DNA of 64,000 nucleotides from Dolomedes plantarius (lineage: Eukaryota > Arthropoda > Arachnida > Araneae > Dolomedidae). The stretch spans positions 107,707,707-107,771,706 of the forward strand of contig OU015496.1 in assembly GCA_907164885.2 (NCBI GenBank), given 5' to 3'. Position numbers and translations under genes: made by a program. Positions 1-10,257 of this stretch are shown here, piece by piece. The notes below the pieces were generated by a model. That model was not told the origin of the DNA, made no database searches, and was given only the letters and a program-made list of their open reading frames with translations. Numbering within the stretch: the first letter of the stretch is position 1; each line of letters begins with the position of its first letter.

Positions 1-1192
1 ATACTGAAAGCATTTACTGTCCCTGCTTAAAGCTCTCACGAATTGCTTCATGAAGCCAAGTTTGATGCGTAAAGGTGGCAACAATATTTTCGAGGGATCA
101 ACCAGTGGAATTGAAACAATGTTTTTTTCGCCAGGTGTGAATATACTTTTGACTGGCCACTGTTGCCGAACCCAATGCTCCGTCCTCGCTCTGGAGTCCC
201 ATTGACACAAAAAGCAAGGAAATTTTGTGTAGCCTCCTTCTTGGCCGTGCAATTTTCCAATAAACTTGAAATCCCCACACAAAGACCATTTATGAAGTTT
301 ATACTGCACACATTCCAGCAGTAATTTAAGGTTCTTGTATGTCTCTTTCAAAATCACAGAATGTGCTACTGGAATGGATGGATGGATGTTAGTATTGTGT
401 AATAAATCACCTTTTAAACTGGATTTGCTGGCATCTATGAACAACCTCCACTCTCCTGAAGTGAAATTGATGTTGAAGTATTTCATGACTGCCGGAATGT
501 CTCGACAATGTACCAAAGCACCTTCGTCAGCAAAAAAACGGAACAATTCTGCTTCTGGGTGTCTGTACAAGGCGAATCTCGTATTAAGCAACAGTAAATT
601 CTTTTCATGAAGTCGTGATCCTAAAAGCTATGCTGAGTCTTTAGGTAACTTCCGATTGCGAACCAAATCATTCAGTTTATGCTGTGTAAATGGCACTGGG
701 GTTTCATCCTCCATGCTGTCCGGTTTGTACATCTCATGTGTAACATCATCTGAATCGGTGTCTGTTGGGGGCTTGATATTGGACGTGGATGGCACAGGGA
801 TGGATTCACTATGGGGCACTGGTTTTATGGCAGATGGGATATTGTGATACACAATGTTATGTTTACTGGTTCTGGTATGGCCCACGATATTCACTGTGCA
901 GAAGTAGCAGTCGTCACTGTGATTTTTTGGCTCACGCCACAACATGGGTACACAGAACGGCATTGATCCCCTTTTTCCACTTTTCCAATTCCGCAACCCC
1001 TCCACACATACACGACGCACTTTGTGAGGAGCCCAAACTTGCCAGTTTAATGCCGAAGTACTGAAAATAAGCATTTTTCACGAAAGGCTCAATTTTTTGC
1101 CTCTGTTTTTTTCCCGTCGTATAATAGACATATATGTAGTAAAAGATGTCTGGATGATTTACAGAACCACGTGAAGCCATTGCACACGCCAC
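1..1192 (-). pseudogene. Broken copy of a multi-copy arthropod gene of unknown function
   Basis: Minus-strand coding similarity starts near 1192 (ASRGSVNHPDIF, then KKQRQKIEPFVKNAYFQYFG) and runs off the left end. Near 1040 the reading frame shifts, between IKL and WAPHKVRRVCVE. It continues through SMPFCVPMLWREPKNHSDD and CYFC to KLNDLVRNRKLPKDSA, where a TAG near 629 interrupts it. Beyond the stop the same frame is open again (LLGSRLHEKNLLL, GEWRLFIDASK, SIPVAHSVILKETYKN, GGYTKFPCFLCQWDSR). I recognise this as a protein family present in many copies in arthropod genomes; its function is not known to me, though the copy number suggests a link with a mobile element. At least one frameshift and one nonsense codon make this copy a pseudogene. 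It lies in the intron 3' of the exon at 1691-1829. Family assignment is from memory of the conserved motifs. Confidence 0.72.
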
Positions 1193-1690
1193 AAAGAAAC
1201 AACTGAACGGGAGCAGTCCCTTCTTTGCACTGACTAGTGTACCACGATCTGTCTCAGATAAAACAATTTTATTTCCATTATCAGCTAGATATTTATATTT
1301 ATCTATTCCTTAAACAATAATTCCGTCCCTCCAGAGAACATTTTCACGCGTTACGAACGTTGCCCTATAACGATGTCATTAAAAATACCGTTTTTTTCAT
1401 TTTCACATCTGCGTCATTTGTGAAAAAACGTGACGTGATACAGAATTTTGAAGGTCATTCTCGGAACCTGCGCAAAAAATCCATTCAGATACACCTATTC
1501 ATTTCAAAACAACAAAACCTTGCATATTAGTAAAATAGATCCCTTTGTCGGTTGGGTTTTTTATCTTTTCAAAGTCCTTATATGCAGTATTTTTTGAGAC
1601 AGAAAACGAAGTATAAGCACGTTTCCAACACTCTAGTTTTCTAAAAAGATATTTCAGTAAATCATAATGACGCAAAGAATATTTTCTTAC
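1..1690 (-). other. Fas1: Partial intron 3' of the 1691-1829 exon of the FAS1 gene
   Basis: The donor GTAAGA at 1690-1685 opens this intron, which leaves the window at position 1. Positions 1-1192 hold the pseudogene described separately. I see nothing recognisable in 1193-1690. No next exon was found; it should begin with one base completing a codon after AA. Confidence 0.7.
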
Positions 1691-1829
1691 TTCAAGTCAG
1701 GATCCGACTGAAGTTTCAGATAGACGGTTTGGTACGGCATCCCCAGGAGTCGGTCTATAACGTGTACCATTCCATCCACGGCGCCTATGTCGGAGTGCAC
1801 GGCAGCCGCTTTGACGCCAACTCCATCGA
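1691..1829 (-). CDS. Fas1: Fasciclin-1-like gene, most 3' exon in the window: end of a FAS1 domain and linker
   Basis: This 139-base exon lies between an acceptor (cttaacag) and a strong donor (gtaaga). It starts with two bases completing a codon and ends with two bases of an open codon. It encodes DGVGVKAAAVHSDIGAVDG then MVHVIDRLLGMPYQTVYL and KLQSDPDL. The G-V-I-H-V-I-D-R type ending (here GMVHVIDRLLG) is the conserved C-terminal H2 segment of FAS1 domains. The following PYQTVYLKLQSDPDL resembles the linker into the next FAS1 domain of fasciclin-1. FAS1 domains mediate homophilic or matrix adhesion at the cell surface. Its first two bases (TC) combine with the single A left by the exon at 7023-7155 to give Ile. 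Downstream exons are outside the window or not recognised. Confidence 0.9.
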
Positions 1830-2164
1830 CTGTTAAGGCTTCGAGAAATTAAAAGATATATTTAAAGGTTATTTTTAATAAATTACCTGTATTGACATTT
1901 CACAATTAATGCAATGGACGAAACCATAGAAAACATCCAGTTTCAGTGATTAACGGGCAAGAGTGTATACGTGATGGAAGAGTTCAATTTTCTTTTGATT
2001 GCTTGGAAAATTTTAGATAAACTTAGAACAAATTTTATTTTTTTTCACATTTTGTAATGATTTTATAACTTCAAATGCATTTAAATATAAAATATCTGTA
2101 GATATAAAAAAAAAATTCGCGAATCATTTGAAAATTAGTTTAAAAAATTTAATGCATGTTTAAT

Positions 2165-2166
<2 letters not shown>

Positions 2167-2224
<58 letters not shown>
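2167..2224. repeat. (TA)n microsatellite
   Basis: A nearly pure alternating TA tract of about 58 bases. Similar tracts occur near 36437-36531, 50452-50530, 55002-55058 and 63113-63183. Confidence 0.95.
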
Positions 2225-2226
<2 letters not shown>

Positions 2227-3622
2227 TGAATCAAATGCTTTATACGCAATTTTTCTCCTTTTGCGAATAGAAATATTTTCTAAATAATTTGTGTCCAGAG
2301 TTTACTAAACGAATTTTTTAATACAAAGAACAAAAAAGTACCGTAATTTTTGCGTTAGAGATTATATTTCAAAAAATGTTTTCAGAATTTTTTCTCTTTA
2401 CAGAAAATTCTGACGACACAGCCAATAGAAAATAGAACAAGGGAAAGCTGAAAATAAAACTCATATGGACCTTGCAAGGAATATCTCTTTTTTAAAAAAG
2501 GCAAATCAATAAAAATTCTATTCCGTGATAAACGGGCTAAAAGTACAGAAAAATGTGCATCAGGTTACACATATACAATACAGCATTAAGGCTGCTCGGT
2601 GGTAGTTATTGTGTTCAGTCAGCGCAGTTTTAACTTATGGAGAACATTTTCCCAATGATTTTCAAATTTGATTTGTTTGCTTGCACTGACATTCGCTCCA
2701 AGAGATGGCACGCCAGGCGCATATCACGTGCCTGTTTTTTTTTTGGTTGATTTTGTTCGGTAAAGTGAGTTGTTGCTAGTGGCTTCGCATTAAATAATCT
2801 TGTTAAATTTGTCTCTTTATGTCAAAGCCTCACTCACAATTACGTTCATCTGCGTCGCAATTAGGATTTATAGATTTAAAAAAAAAAAATTGTACTCCGT
2901 AATAGAGAAAGAATTCTTTTCCTACGCTATCTTATTCATTTTAGAAATTTCGTCCACCAAATGAAATAATTTGACGCCCGGTGACGTAACGATTAAAAGC
3001 TTCAAGCTGCCACACCACGGGTCCAGGCTTTAAGGTATCCGTACACCTTCGGGGGTGATTTTTTGAAATTTTTTGAATTTTGTCTTTTTATCTATTTTTT
3101 ATGATGACATTTAAGTTAAAACTTGAAAAAATATATATAAAATTTAGCTGTTACATTAAAATAATTTTTTTAGGGGGAGAAACTGGAAAAAATTGGTTAA
3201 AATTTGACAATCCGCATTGCATGGTAACTCAAAAACAAACAAATATATTACAATTTTGTAAATTGCAAAATGAAGATAATAACTGTCTGTGGGGAATAGT
3301 CTATTCACAAGATTGAACTATGTATACCTCAAAGTTTATAGCACTTAAAGTACTGATGTTCATAAAAATCACTTAAAATTCATTGTCACTTGCAATTTAT
3401 ACCAATGTAAACAAAAAACTAATCAATCTGCAATCATGAGCATACTCTATTCCCTTTATAAATATATATAGATAAAGTATGCAAAATTTTAAGGCATTTT
3501 AAGCGTAACTTTTTATAATAGGATGAATTGCGTTAAGAGAAACGATGAAAAAATTCATTTTGAGAAAACGCTAAAAATAACTTTATAACACATTTCTTAC
3601 TTTAAAAATAATTATTTTCGTA

Positions 3623-5328
3623 TTAAAATCCACCATATTTATAAACTTCAACCTCTTGGCTTTCTGCAACACTTATTTTTTTTACCTAAGTGCTCTGAAA
3701 ATTTTCCTGCGTCTCTTTGAAGCAGGAACAGAATGACGTATTGAATCATTCTTTCTAACGTTGTCTAAATGGTTATAGGCTTGCAATGTAAAAAATCCTG
3801 GATAACTAATATCCAACTTGTTAAAAACATTCAGACAACCTTTATATCCATCATTAAATTGCAATACTGCATCATACGCACCAAGTTTCATTGTTTTCAA
3901 ACAAACAAATATCTCTTTTGGTAATTGTTGTCATATTATGCCATTCAGGCATTCGTTTGCATTTTGAGTTTTACCGTGGAGACACTTGCTAAAGAGTTCT
4001 CTTGAGCACAAATCTAAGTATACTGGCTTTACAGCATTCAATACCTCTTTTGGTAGACCAGCATACTTATCTTTAACAGATGTTCCGCATGCCAGTGCTC
4101 GCTGAAAGAAGCACCAGCTGTCTTTGCCCAGAGGACACTGCCCATGCATATGTTTTCGTGAACTGGATGCACAGTGGAATAATGCAGCAATAACATTTTG
4201 CTGCATTGCGTTTAGGTTACCAGTATTGTTACGTATAGCAATTCCATAGTAGTTCTGAAGTCTGTCTATAAATGTATCGGTCAGTTTCCCTTTTCCAGAC
4301 AGACCCTTGGTTTTTGATTTTAATTTTCGCAGGCGGGACCCAACACGCTTTTGAATATGGCCTATACATTCAAATTTTGTGACACTGTTTTCACCGTATG
4401 TGTCTTTTACGCTTATGAATCCTTTGGAATCGCCATCACCATAATATTCAGTATACTGAAGCTGGCGTCTGTTTTCAGACCTTGAGAATATACGTGACGC
4501 ACCAACGATTTCCATTTTTGACGCTGAGCCTTGAAAGTTACACTGGCATACATGATCAGCTTTCAATGACTCGTATTCCAGGTTTTTAGCCATCTTTTCT
4601 AGCTTTTTACATGTTGGACAGTATGATGACATGACCTCCAGATCCAATACTTTTCCACTGTCGATGGAAATTGCTGCAACACATCCGTTTAAAGAAGTAT
4701 AGCCTCTCCGCTGCCATGTTCCGTCCACTGAAACTCCACATTTCACAATTTCTTTGCCAAGATTTTCCTGCTTCTTCACTATGTCAGTTGCAGCCTTTTT
4801 CATAGAGTCCTCTGCTACTTCAGAAACAACTTTCAACAGTTTTTGTTCATGAGAAGTATATGCAGTTTTGGTCAATCTAGGTAAATTCAGAGTTGCACAT
4901 AATTTATAAGCAGCTGAAAATCCTTTACCTATTTGGCGCATACCATATACTAGTCTCGTATTTACTTCAGGGAAATTTACATGTTTTTTAGAAGAGGCAA
5001 AACCCTTCTGAAACTCACACCCTTCACAACTCAAAAGGAAATGAGAACATAATCCATATCTAGTTTCTTCTTTAAATACTAGCTTCTCAGAATAGCACAT
5101 TGGGCAGCAGAGTTCAGAAAAAACACTGGAAAGAATATCTAAATCAAAAATTCTATTTCCAGACATCGCTCCATTAGTTTTATCCGAGTCTAAAACAGTA
5201 TCAACTTTAGACTTTATACAACTCGCAGTGCTTTGTACACACTCATCTACGTCATCGTTTTTGACATTTTTTGTAAAACGATTTCCGTAAAACTTGCGTT
5301 TTCGACTTCTTCCAATACTTTTACCCAT
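3623..5328 (-). pseudogene. Mutator-like (PF20700-type) transposase, one nonsense codon and one frameshift
   Basis: The likely start is the Met of MGKSIGRSRKRKFYGNRF at 5328; a Met upstream at 5418 adds only a hydrophobic leader. Visible features are paired cysteines (LCCPMC with FLLSCEGCEF), then the core CGVSVDGTWQRRGYTSLNG, with the D of SVDGTW a candidate catalytic residue, EVMSSYCPTCKKLE, TEYYGDGDSKGF (two more candidate acidic residues), KFECIGHIQKRVGSRLR and LQNYYGIAIR. An in-frame TGA at 3931-3933 replaces what is probably a Trp (NGII stop QQLPKEIF). The frame then reopens to RRKIFRALR at 3685. An A8 run there shifts frame, after which VAESQEVEVYKYGGF matches the usual end of these proteins, stopping at 3623. 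The copy is recently dead: about 560 codons are otherwise intact. It lies antisense to the SINE host and in the same direction as the FAS1 gene. Confidence 0.82.
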
Positions 5329-5589
5329 TTTTACCAGAGAAAAGTAAAAACTAAATAGATTTAAAAACTTTAAAAAGCCAATAAAAACAACGCGGCAAAT
5401 CTGCAGATATGTAAACAATCGCTTTTGAAATATAAGTTTGTTGCCAAGTTTAGGAATACAAGAGTGAAAATTATGTTGCCAGATATGTTTCCAAATATTT
5501 ATAAATCCCTTGATTTTTATTTTTAAGTATTTCCTTTGACGTATAACCCAATTTCAGCGTTAAATCTAAAAAAAGAACGATGTAAACAA

Positions 5590-5650
5590 ACATTTTGGCT
5601 TACTTCCGGTTTGCAGAATGACACTTCCGGTTGTAAAATTCTGCGACATG
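5590..5650 (-). promoter_or_regulatory. Two direct copies of an ETS-like motif upstream of the TTAA-element transposase
   Basis: On the plus strand ACTTCCGGTT occurs twice, at about 5602-5611 and 5622-5631. It contains the ETS-factor core (CCGGAAGT on the other strand), about 275 bases 5' of the transposase start and inside the element. This is plausible as transposon promoter DNA. That is an inference from motif and position only. Confidence 0.3.
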
Positions 5651-7022
5651 TAATATTTAAATTGCTGTAATTCGGCTTCTAATTAAGATAGAAGCATAAT
5701 TCAAACGGAATTTGAAAGATAAAAGATTGGGCTTTAATGTTATTGCAAAAAACAAAAAACGATATTTTGACCGAAAATGCCGTTTTAAAGGTGTACGGGT
5801 ACCTTAACCCTGCGACTGGGCAAGGTCGACTTAGCCTTTCATCCCATGAGTGGGTCGGTAAAATGAGGACTAAGCATGCTTGGGAACTAACTCTAGGGGT
5901 CCTGCGGCAGGCTGACCAACTGCCCGAGACATATGCCGTATGGCACCCAAACCCCACTGTCAAGAAAGTGGAGATGGACACCACAGGCCTTGGTCCACAA
6001 TGGAGTGTTCGCGCCATTGGTTAGTTGAATGAAACAATTTGCACTTTAAAAATCCAGTATACCACATGTTGTTCTCAAATAATTCAAATTTGAATATATT
6101 ACTTGCGTTTCTTTTGAAGAATGAAAATGACATTAGAGTAAAGAATTTTTTTTTCTCTATTATGGAGTATAATTTAAAAAATAAATCTCTGGACAATCAT
6201 TGGAAATATTTTCTCCATAGGTTAGGAGCGAATCCAATATTTCTACTACTTATAAGCCTTAAAGCGATGTATCTGCCAATGCAACTCATCTGAGAAATAT
6301 AATAGATGACTTTCTCTCAAAAGTCGTAAAGTGAGTTTTAAGACAAGGAAAATAACACTTTTTATGAAAAAAATATATAATTTTCGTGCCGCAAAATTTC
6401 CTTCCGGAGGCTTTCCAAAACCTACTCTCTTTTCCCTTGCCTGTTGTTAGATAAAGAGTTATTTTTCTTTTCCTTCTAACTCTACAGATATCGTTCATAA
6501 ACTCTAAAGTTGTCAGTTTACAAACGGAATAGTGTTAATGAAAACTTTTTTAATTAAGAATTTTATTTTAAAAATAGTAGAAGCGTGTTTAAAAGAGCAT
6601 TTTAAAATAAACTCTTATATAAAAACTAATATAAAATACTTGGGATTAAGAATTTTGTGTATGTGTTTCGCATTTCTGTTTGCTATTTCTTGCTGTGTTT
6701 TATTTACGGCCTTCGGCGAGAGACAAAATTCTAATCTGCTTTGTGCTCTTGTAATTATATATACACTTTATCTGATTTTTAAGTAGCTTATATAAATTAT
6801 TTTAACTGAAATTTTACTTCAGATTTAAAATTATTTATTTGGAATTGTTTAAAATAATATAAAATAAAAATAATAAAATTTATTTCCCTAACGATATTGT
6901 TCATTGAAATAAATATATTTTCCATGAAAATTTATCTCCTTACAATCGATATAAACTGTTTCCAATCGCTATTAATTTTACTACGTTATCAATGTGATAG
7001 TATTTCTTATGGAATTACTTAC

Positions 7023-7155
7023 TTTTGTTTCTTTCGTCTCCTAAAATTCGAAAGTAAAGACTATTTCTGTTATCAGCAGAGATGTATTCTTTATGTCGAC
7101 CATACAAAACATCATCCGTGGATATACTTTTAGTCACCAAATGGAGTTTCAGCAA
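7023..7155 (-). CDS. Fas1: Fasciclin-1-like gene, middle of a FAS1 domain
   Basis: This is a 133-base exon with no in-frame Met. The acceptor is ctttaattag and the donor AAAA|GTAAGT is excellent. It reads LLKLHLVTKSISTDDVLYG, then RHKEYISADNRNSLYF and RILGDERNK. The LKLHLV segment matches the conserved L-x-x-H-V strand that follows the H1 motif in FAS1 domains, and STDDV the following S-x-D-L turn. Phase confirms it: the exon starts at a codon boundary, as the preceding exon (11298-11454) ends at one. It leaves a single A that pairs with TC of the exon at 1691-1829 to give Ile. The joined domain has normal FAS1 order and length. Confidence 0.88.
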
Positions 7156-8449
7156 CTAATTAAAGAAACGAAAAATTAGCATTAATGCATTTTCAACAAC
7201 AGATAAAATGGAGCTGCAATTGAAACTTAGTCATATCTTCACAATAACAATTTCTTGTTATTTGGGGAAAATGCAATTGTTTGTTACAACACAGAAGTTG
7301 CGGAGAGAATCGTTTTCATAAAAAAAAATTTCTAAACCCTTTGTAGTCGTTAGAAAACTAGTTAGAGTTATATAGTTACATTGGATTTAAGACTATTCTT
7401 AGTTTACTTGTTCCGTTGAATATATACTTCTTTAAGCACATTAATATTTGATAATATTATACTTCATAAATCTGTGTGTGCTGTGCAAAGGGTGTTAGAT
7501 CCAAAATGGGCTAAAATAAGTTATCAAACCATGCACGTTTGAAAAATCAAGGTCTACTGCATGGTACAGAAAGGTAAGTCCAATTCCACTCCTAAATATT
7601 TTTATTCATCAGGGGAAATTTTAGGGTATGTGAAACAAAACACAAACATGTTTGTGTTAAATAAGTTATGTCCCAATCAAGGACTCAACACTTTTTGCCC
7701 AACAAAAATAAAATTGGAAAAAAAAATAAAAATTAAACTTAAAAAAAAACTGACTTTACAAAAGCCGTTTTTTTTCCCAATCCCTTTTTTCTCAAAACTA
7801 TGATTTTGAACTTGATGCTCTTTACACAGCAAACACAGAAATATAATATAATGAATTGCGTTTGAATATGCAAAAATGTTTCTTATAATATTTAATACGA
7901 GCTTTGGTTTCTGTAGTTTTCAAAGGTTTCATTTCTATAATCTCCTCAGCTGTAATTTACGAGGTATTTTCAGATTTAATCAAAACTGCAAGAGCCAGGT
8001 AATTTTCAAACAGTGAATAATGCAGTAATACATATACTATGAACCGTAACGTTTTTCAGAGCCTCGTGCCGAATCTAAGCTACATTTAAATTAAAAAGAA
8101 AACATTTCGTAAAGAGAGAATGGGTGATGTGCTACTTTCATTTTCTAGGTATATACTAACATTCCTATTCGAAAGTGAATTTTCTCTTTAAATTTTACTT
8201 TAACACCAAATTAACTTCTCTAGGAAAGGCACGATATTTACGTAAATGAGATAGTGTGTAAAATGTTAGCGAAAATGACAATTTAGAGTATGCTTTCTTT
8301 ATTTGTAGCTTTAATATTTTCATTTGCAACATTCTTGCGTTGATAACCGCAACTACTTTTACAAGCTTATAAAAATAATTTGAAGCTTTTTTAATGTATG
8401 ATTACGTTCCTACACAACGGTCCTCCAGAAAGAAAAATTTCAGATGCCA

Positions 8450-8518
8450 AAACCGTTCACAGAATCCCGATTTCATACCTCAGAATCGGGAGGTATGATA
8501 TCGGGATTCTGTGAACGG
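8450..8518. repeat. Nested perfect hairpin inside the long-TIR element
   Basis: ACCGTTCACAGAATCCCGAT is mirrored by its exact reverse complement about 30 bases later. The loop itself contains a shorter inverted repeat (CATACCTC and GAGGTATG). The whole could fold into a single extended cruciform. Confidence 0.8.
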
Positions 8519-8847
8519 TAACAAAGTGGCGTTCACAATTACGGTTATAGGTACAGAAACTCGGAAATTTTTGAACGGCAACGCCCTCTTTTTCCCTTCA
8601 CAAAATGCTCAGCGCATGCGAAAACCCTAACGAGCGTTGGAACGGTAGGTGTATCACAAATAACGGACGCGTTATGCACGCACAAAAATCAGCTCTGCGA
8701 ATGGCCTGTGATGACACCAATGTGGAAAATATGTAATCCAAATAAAAGTTTTCTGTTGTCCGATCAGTGATTGGTGTCTTGCCTCTGTCATATTCTAATT
8801 TCCTTCGTGCGCCCCGATCGTGTATTTGTTGGCCGTCCGCAGAGCTA

Positions 8848-10257
8848 CACTGCTGGCCACCCAAATTGCAACACCAAGAAAGACAACAGATATCACAACA
8901 AAATTTATTTTGTAGATAACATGTTGACCAAGTATCAAATGATTAAATTTATAGACTTCTGTGAAGTGTGGTTCCTGCCAAAATCAGTTGCCAGAGTAGC
9001 CGCCATTGTTGGAGATCACCGCTGCCACACGCCTCGGCATTGATTCAAAGAGACTTTGGATGAGTTCTTGGGGTACAGCAGACCAAGCAGCTTCCACACG
9101 TTGCCAAAGTTGATCTGCTGTGGCAGCTGGGGATGGAATCTGGGTCAATCGTAGAGCAACCGTGGACCACATGTTTTCTATCGGCGAAAGATCCGGAGAG
9201 CGAGGCGGCCAGGGAAGTAATTCAATCTGGCGATTGAAGAAGAACCGTTGGACAATGCGTGCCACGCGTGGTCGCGCATTGTCCTGTTGAAATATGGCTG
9301 TGGGCAAGCCCTGAAGGTAAGGAAAGACAACTGGCTCCAACAGCTCGGAGATGTAGCGCTGGCTGTTTAAAGTACCGGCAATGCGTACTAGAGGTGTGCG
9401 AGAGTGATATCCAATACCTCCCCATACCATAATACCCGGTGCAGGACCAGTGTGGCGGTGCATATCGCAGCTGTTCCGCATTCCCTCTTCACGGTGTCTC
9501 CAGACTCGAATGCGACCATCGTGGTGTTGCAGACAGAAGCGTGACTCTTCAGTAAAGACAATTTCATTCCATTCTGCCGTCCACATCCTTCTGTCATCGC
9601 ACCATTGGCGGCGGAGAAGTCTGTGGTTCTGCGTCAAGGGTAGACAAAGCAATGGACGTCTTGCGGACAGACCACTCTGCTGTAAACGGCGTCGAATGGT
9701 ACGCGCAGACACTGGATGATGCGTTACAGACTGCATGTGCTGTGCTATGGTTCGTGATGTGACTGAGTGATCCGTCACTGCCATGCGCACAATTTGCCTG
9801 TCATCACGTGAAGTGGTGCGCTGAGGTGGATGCGATCGAACACGCCGGTCCGTCGTACCCTCATGCATCCAACGATCACATATCCGCAATTCAGTTGTTT
9901 GGTTTCGTCCAACACGACTACCGATTTCCCTGAAAGATATTCCACAATCTCGGTAGGCCACTATCCTTCCTCTGTCGAAATCGGATACTTAATCAAAAGA
10001 TTATACCTGTTTTCGACGAGGCATAATTGATCGTTTTATTTGAAAAAACCACAAGAAAAACACAATTGCCGAACTTGAAATCGTCGAAATCTCCAAGCCT
10101 TAAATAGCGCTTTGAAGTGGCGCCACATGCGCGCGTGATGTGCGTCTGCGCTGAAATTCTAATCATTTGCATATCTCACCTCCGCTAATGCATGTTGTAA
10201 ATTTCATGTTATTTGCATGTTTCCTTCAGGGTGTTGCATTTACAGTGGCCAGCAGTG
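8848..10257 (-). mobile_element. Tc1-like transposon nested in the long-TIR element
   Basis: The left end CACTGCTGGCCAC and the reverse complement of the right end are terminal inverted repeats of roughly 26 bases, with ATTGCAACACC and ATGCAACACC as the inner parts. Both ends abut TA (8846-8847 and 10258-10259), the Tc1/mariner target duplication. The element is 1410 bp, near the usual size of an autonomous Tc1, and carries one transposase pseudogene. Confidence 0.85.
8984..10024 (-). pseudogene. Tc1-like DD34E transposase, inactivated
   Basis: The family start (ATG at 10024-10022, MPRRKQV) is followed by two in-frame TAA codons, at codons 8 and 12, before FDRGRIVAYRDCGISFREIG. The 325-codon open frame that remains has no ATG at its head. 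Domains in order: paired-type helix-turn-helix (FREIGSRVGRNQTTELRI), second HTH (VSARTIRRRLQQSGL), DDE core. Catalytic positions are FTEESRF (the first Asp is replaced by Glu), FQQDNARPRV (second Asp present) and PDLSPIENMW (final Glu present). The stops and the altered first acidic residue both argue against activity. The rest of the frame is open, so the loss is recent. Confidence 0.87.

Larger units (their letters stand above)
3034..5803 (-). mobile_element. TTAA-flanked DNA transposon with Mutator-like (PF20700-type) transposase
   Basis: The element is 2770 bp. The left end, GGTATCCGTACACCTTC, and the reverse complement of the right end, GGTACCCGTACACCTTT, form terminal inverted repeats with one internal mismatch in the first 16 bases. 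Both ends abut TTAA (3030-3033 and 5804-5807), and the flanking SINE reads straight through if one TTAA is kept, so TTAA is the target duplication. True Mutator elements make 8-9 bp duplications. TTAA is typical of piggyBac and Kolobok, and with this transposase type Kolobok fits better. That superfamily label is an inference. Confidence 0.8.
2974..6028 (+). repeat. tRNA-type SINE (about 281 bp) split by a TTAA transposon
   Basis: The left piece (2974-3029) has an A-box-like GTGACGTAACGATT. The right piece (5808-6028) continues CCTGCGACTGGGC and ends GCGCCATTGGTTAGTTGA. The whole is bracketed by a 13-base direct repeat, ATGAAATAATTTG at 2961-2973 and ATGAAACAATTTG at 6029-6041, one mismatch apart, as expected for an L1-type target-site duplication. 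Removing the transposon and one TTAA gives a continuous SINE of about 281 bp. The transposon entered at about the place where a B-box would lie. The orientation rests on the A-box at the left end. The tRNA origin is an inference from the A-box-like start. Confidence 0.7.
1830..7022 (-). other. Fas1: Intron between FAS1 exons 7023-7155 and 1691-1829
   Basis: This intron is 5.2 kb. It holds a (TA)n tract near 2167-2224 and the SINE and transposon nest at 2974-6028. I see nothing recognisable in 1830-2166, 2225-2973 or 6029-7022 beyond AT-rich sequence. Short open frames at 6039-6293 and 6532-6786 have low-complexity, AT-driven composition and were not accepted as genes. Confidence 0.85.

Noticed and set aside
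5601..5640. A 37-base minus-strand stretch with acceptor and donor and a phase that also fits between two FAS1 exons
   Set aside because: It lies inside the TTAA transposon, is too short to supply the missing FAS1 strand, and the exon at 7023-7155 fills the gap properly.
6532..6786. 84-codon plus-strand frame with a hydrophobic segment
   Set aside because: The hydrophobic residues follow from T-rich sequence; there is no family resemblance, no promoter signal and no splice context.
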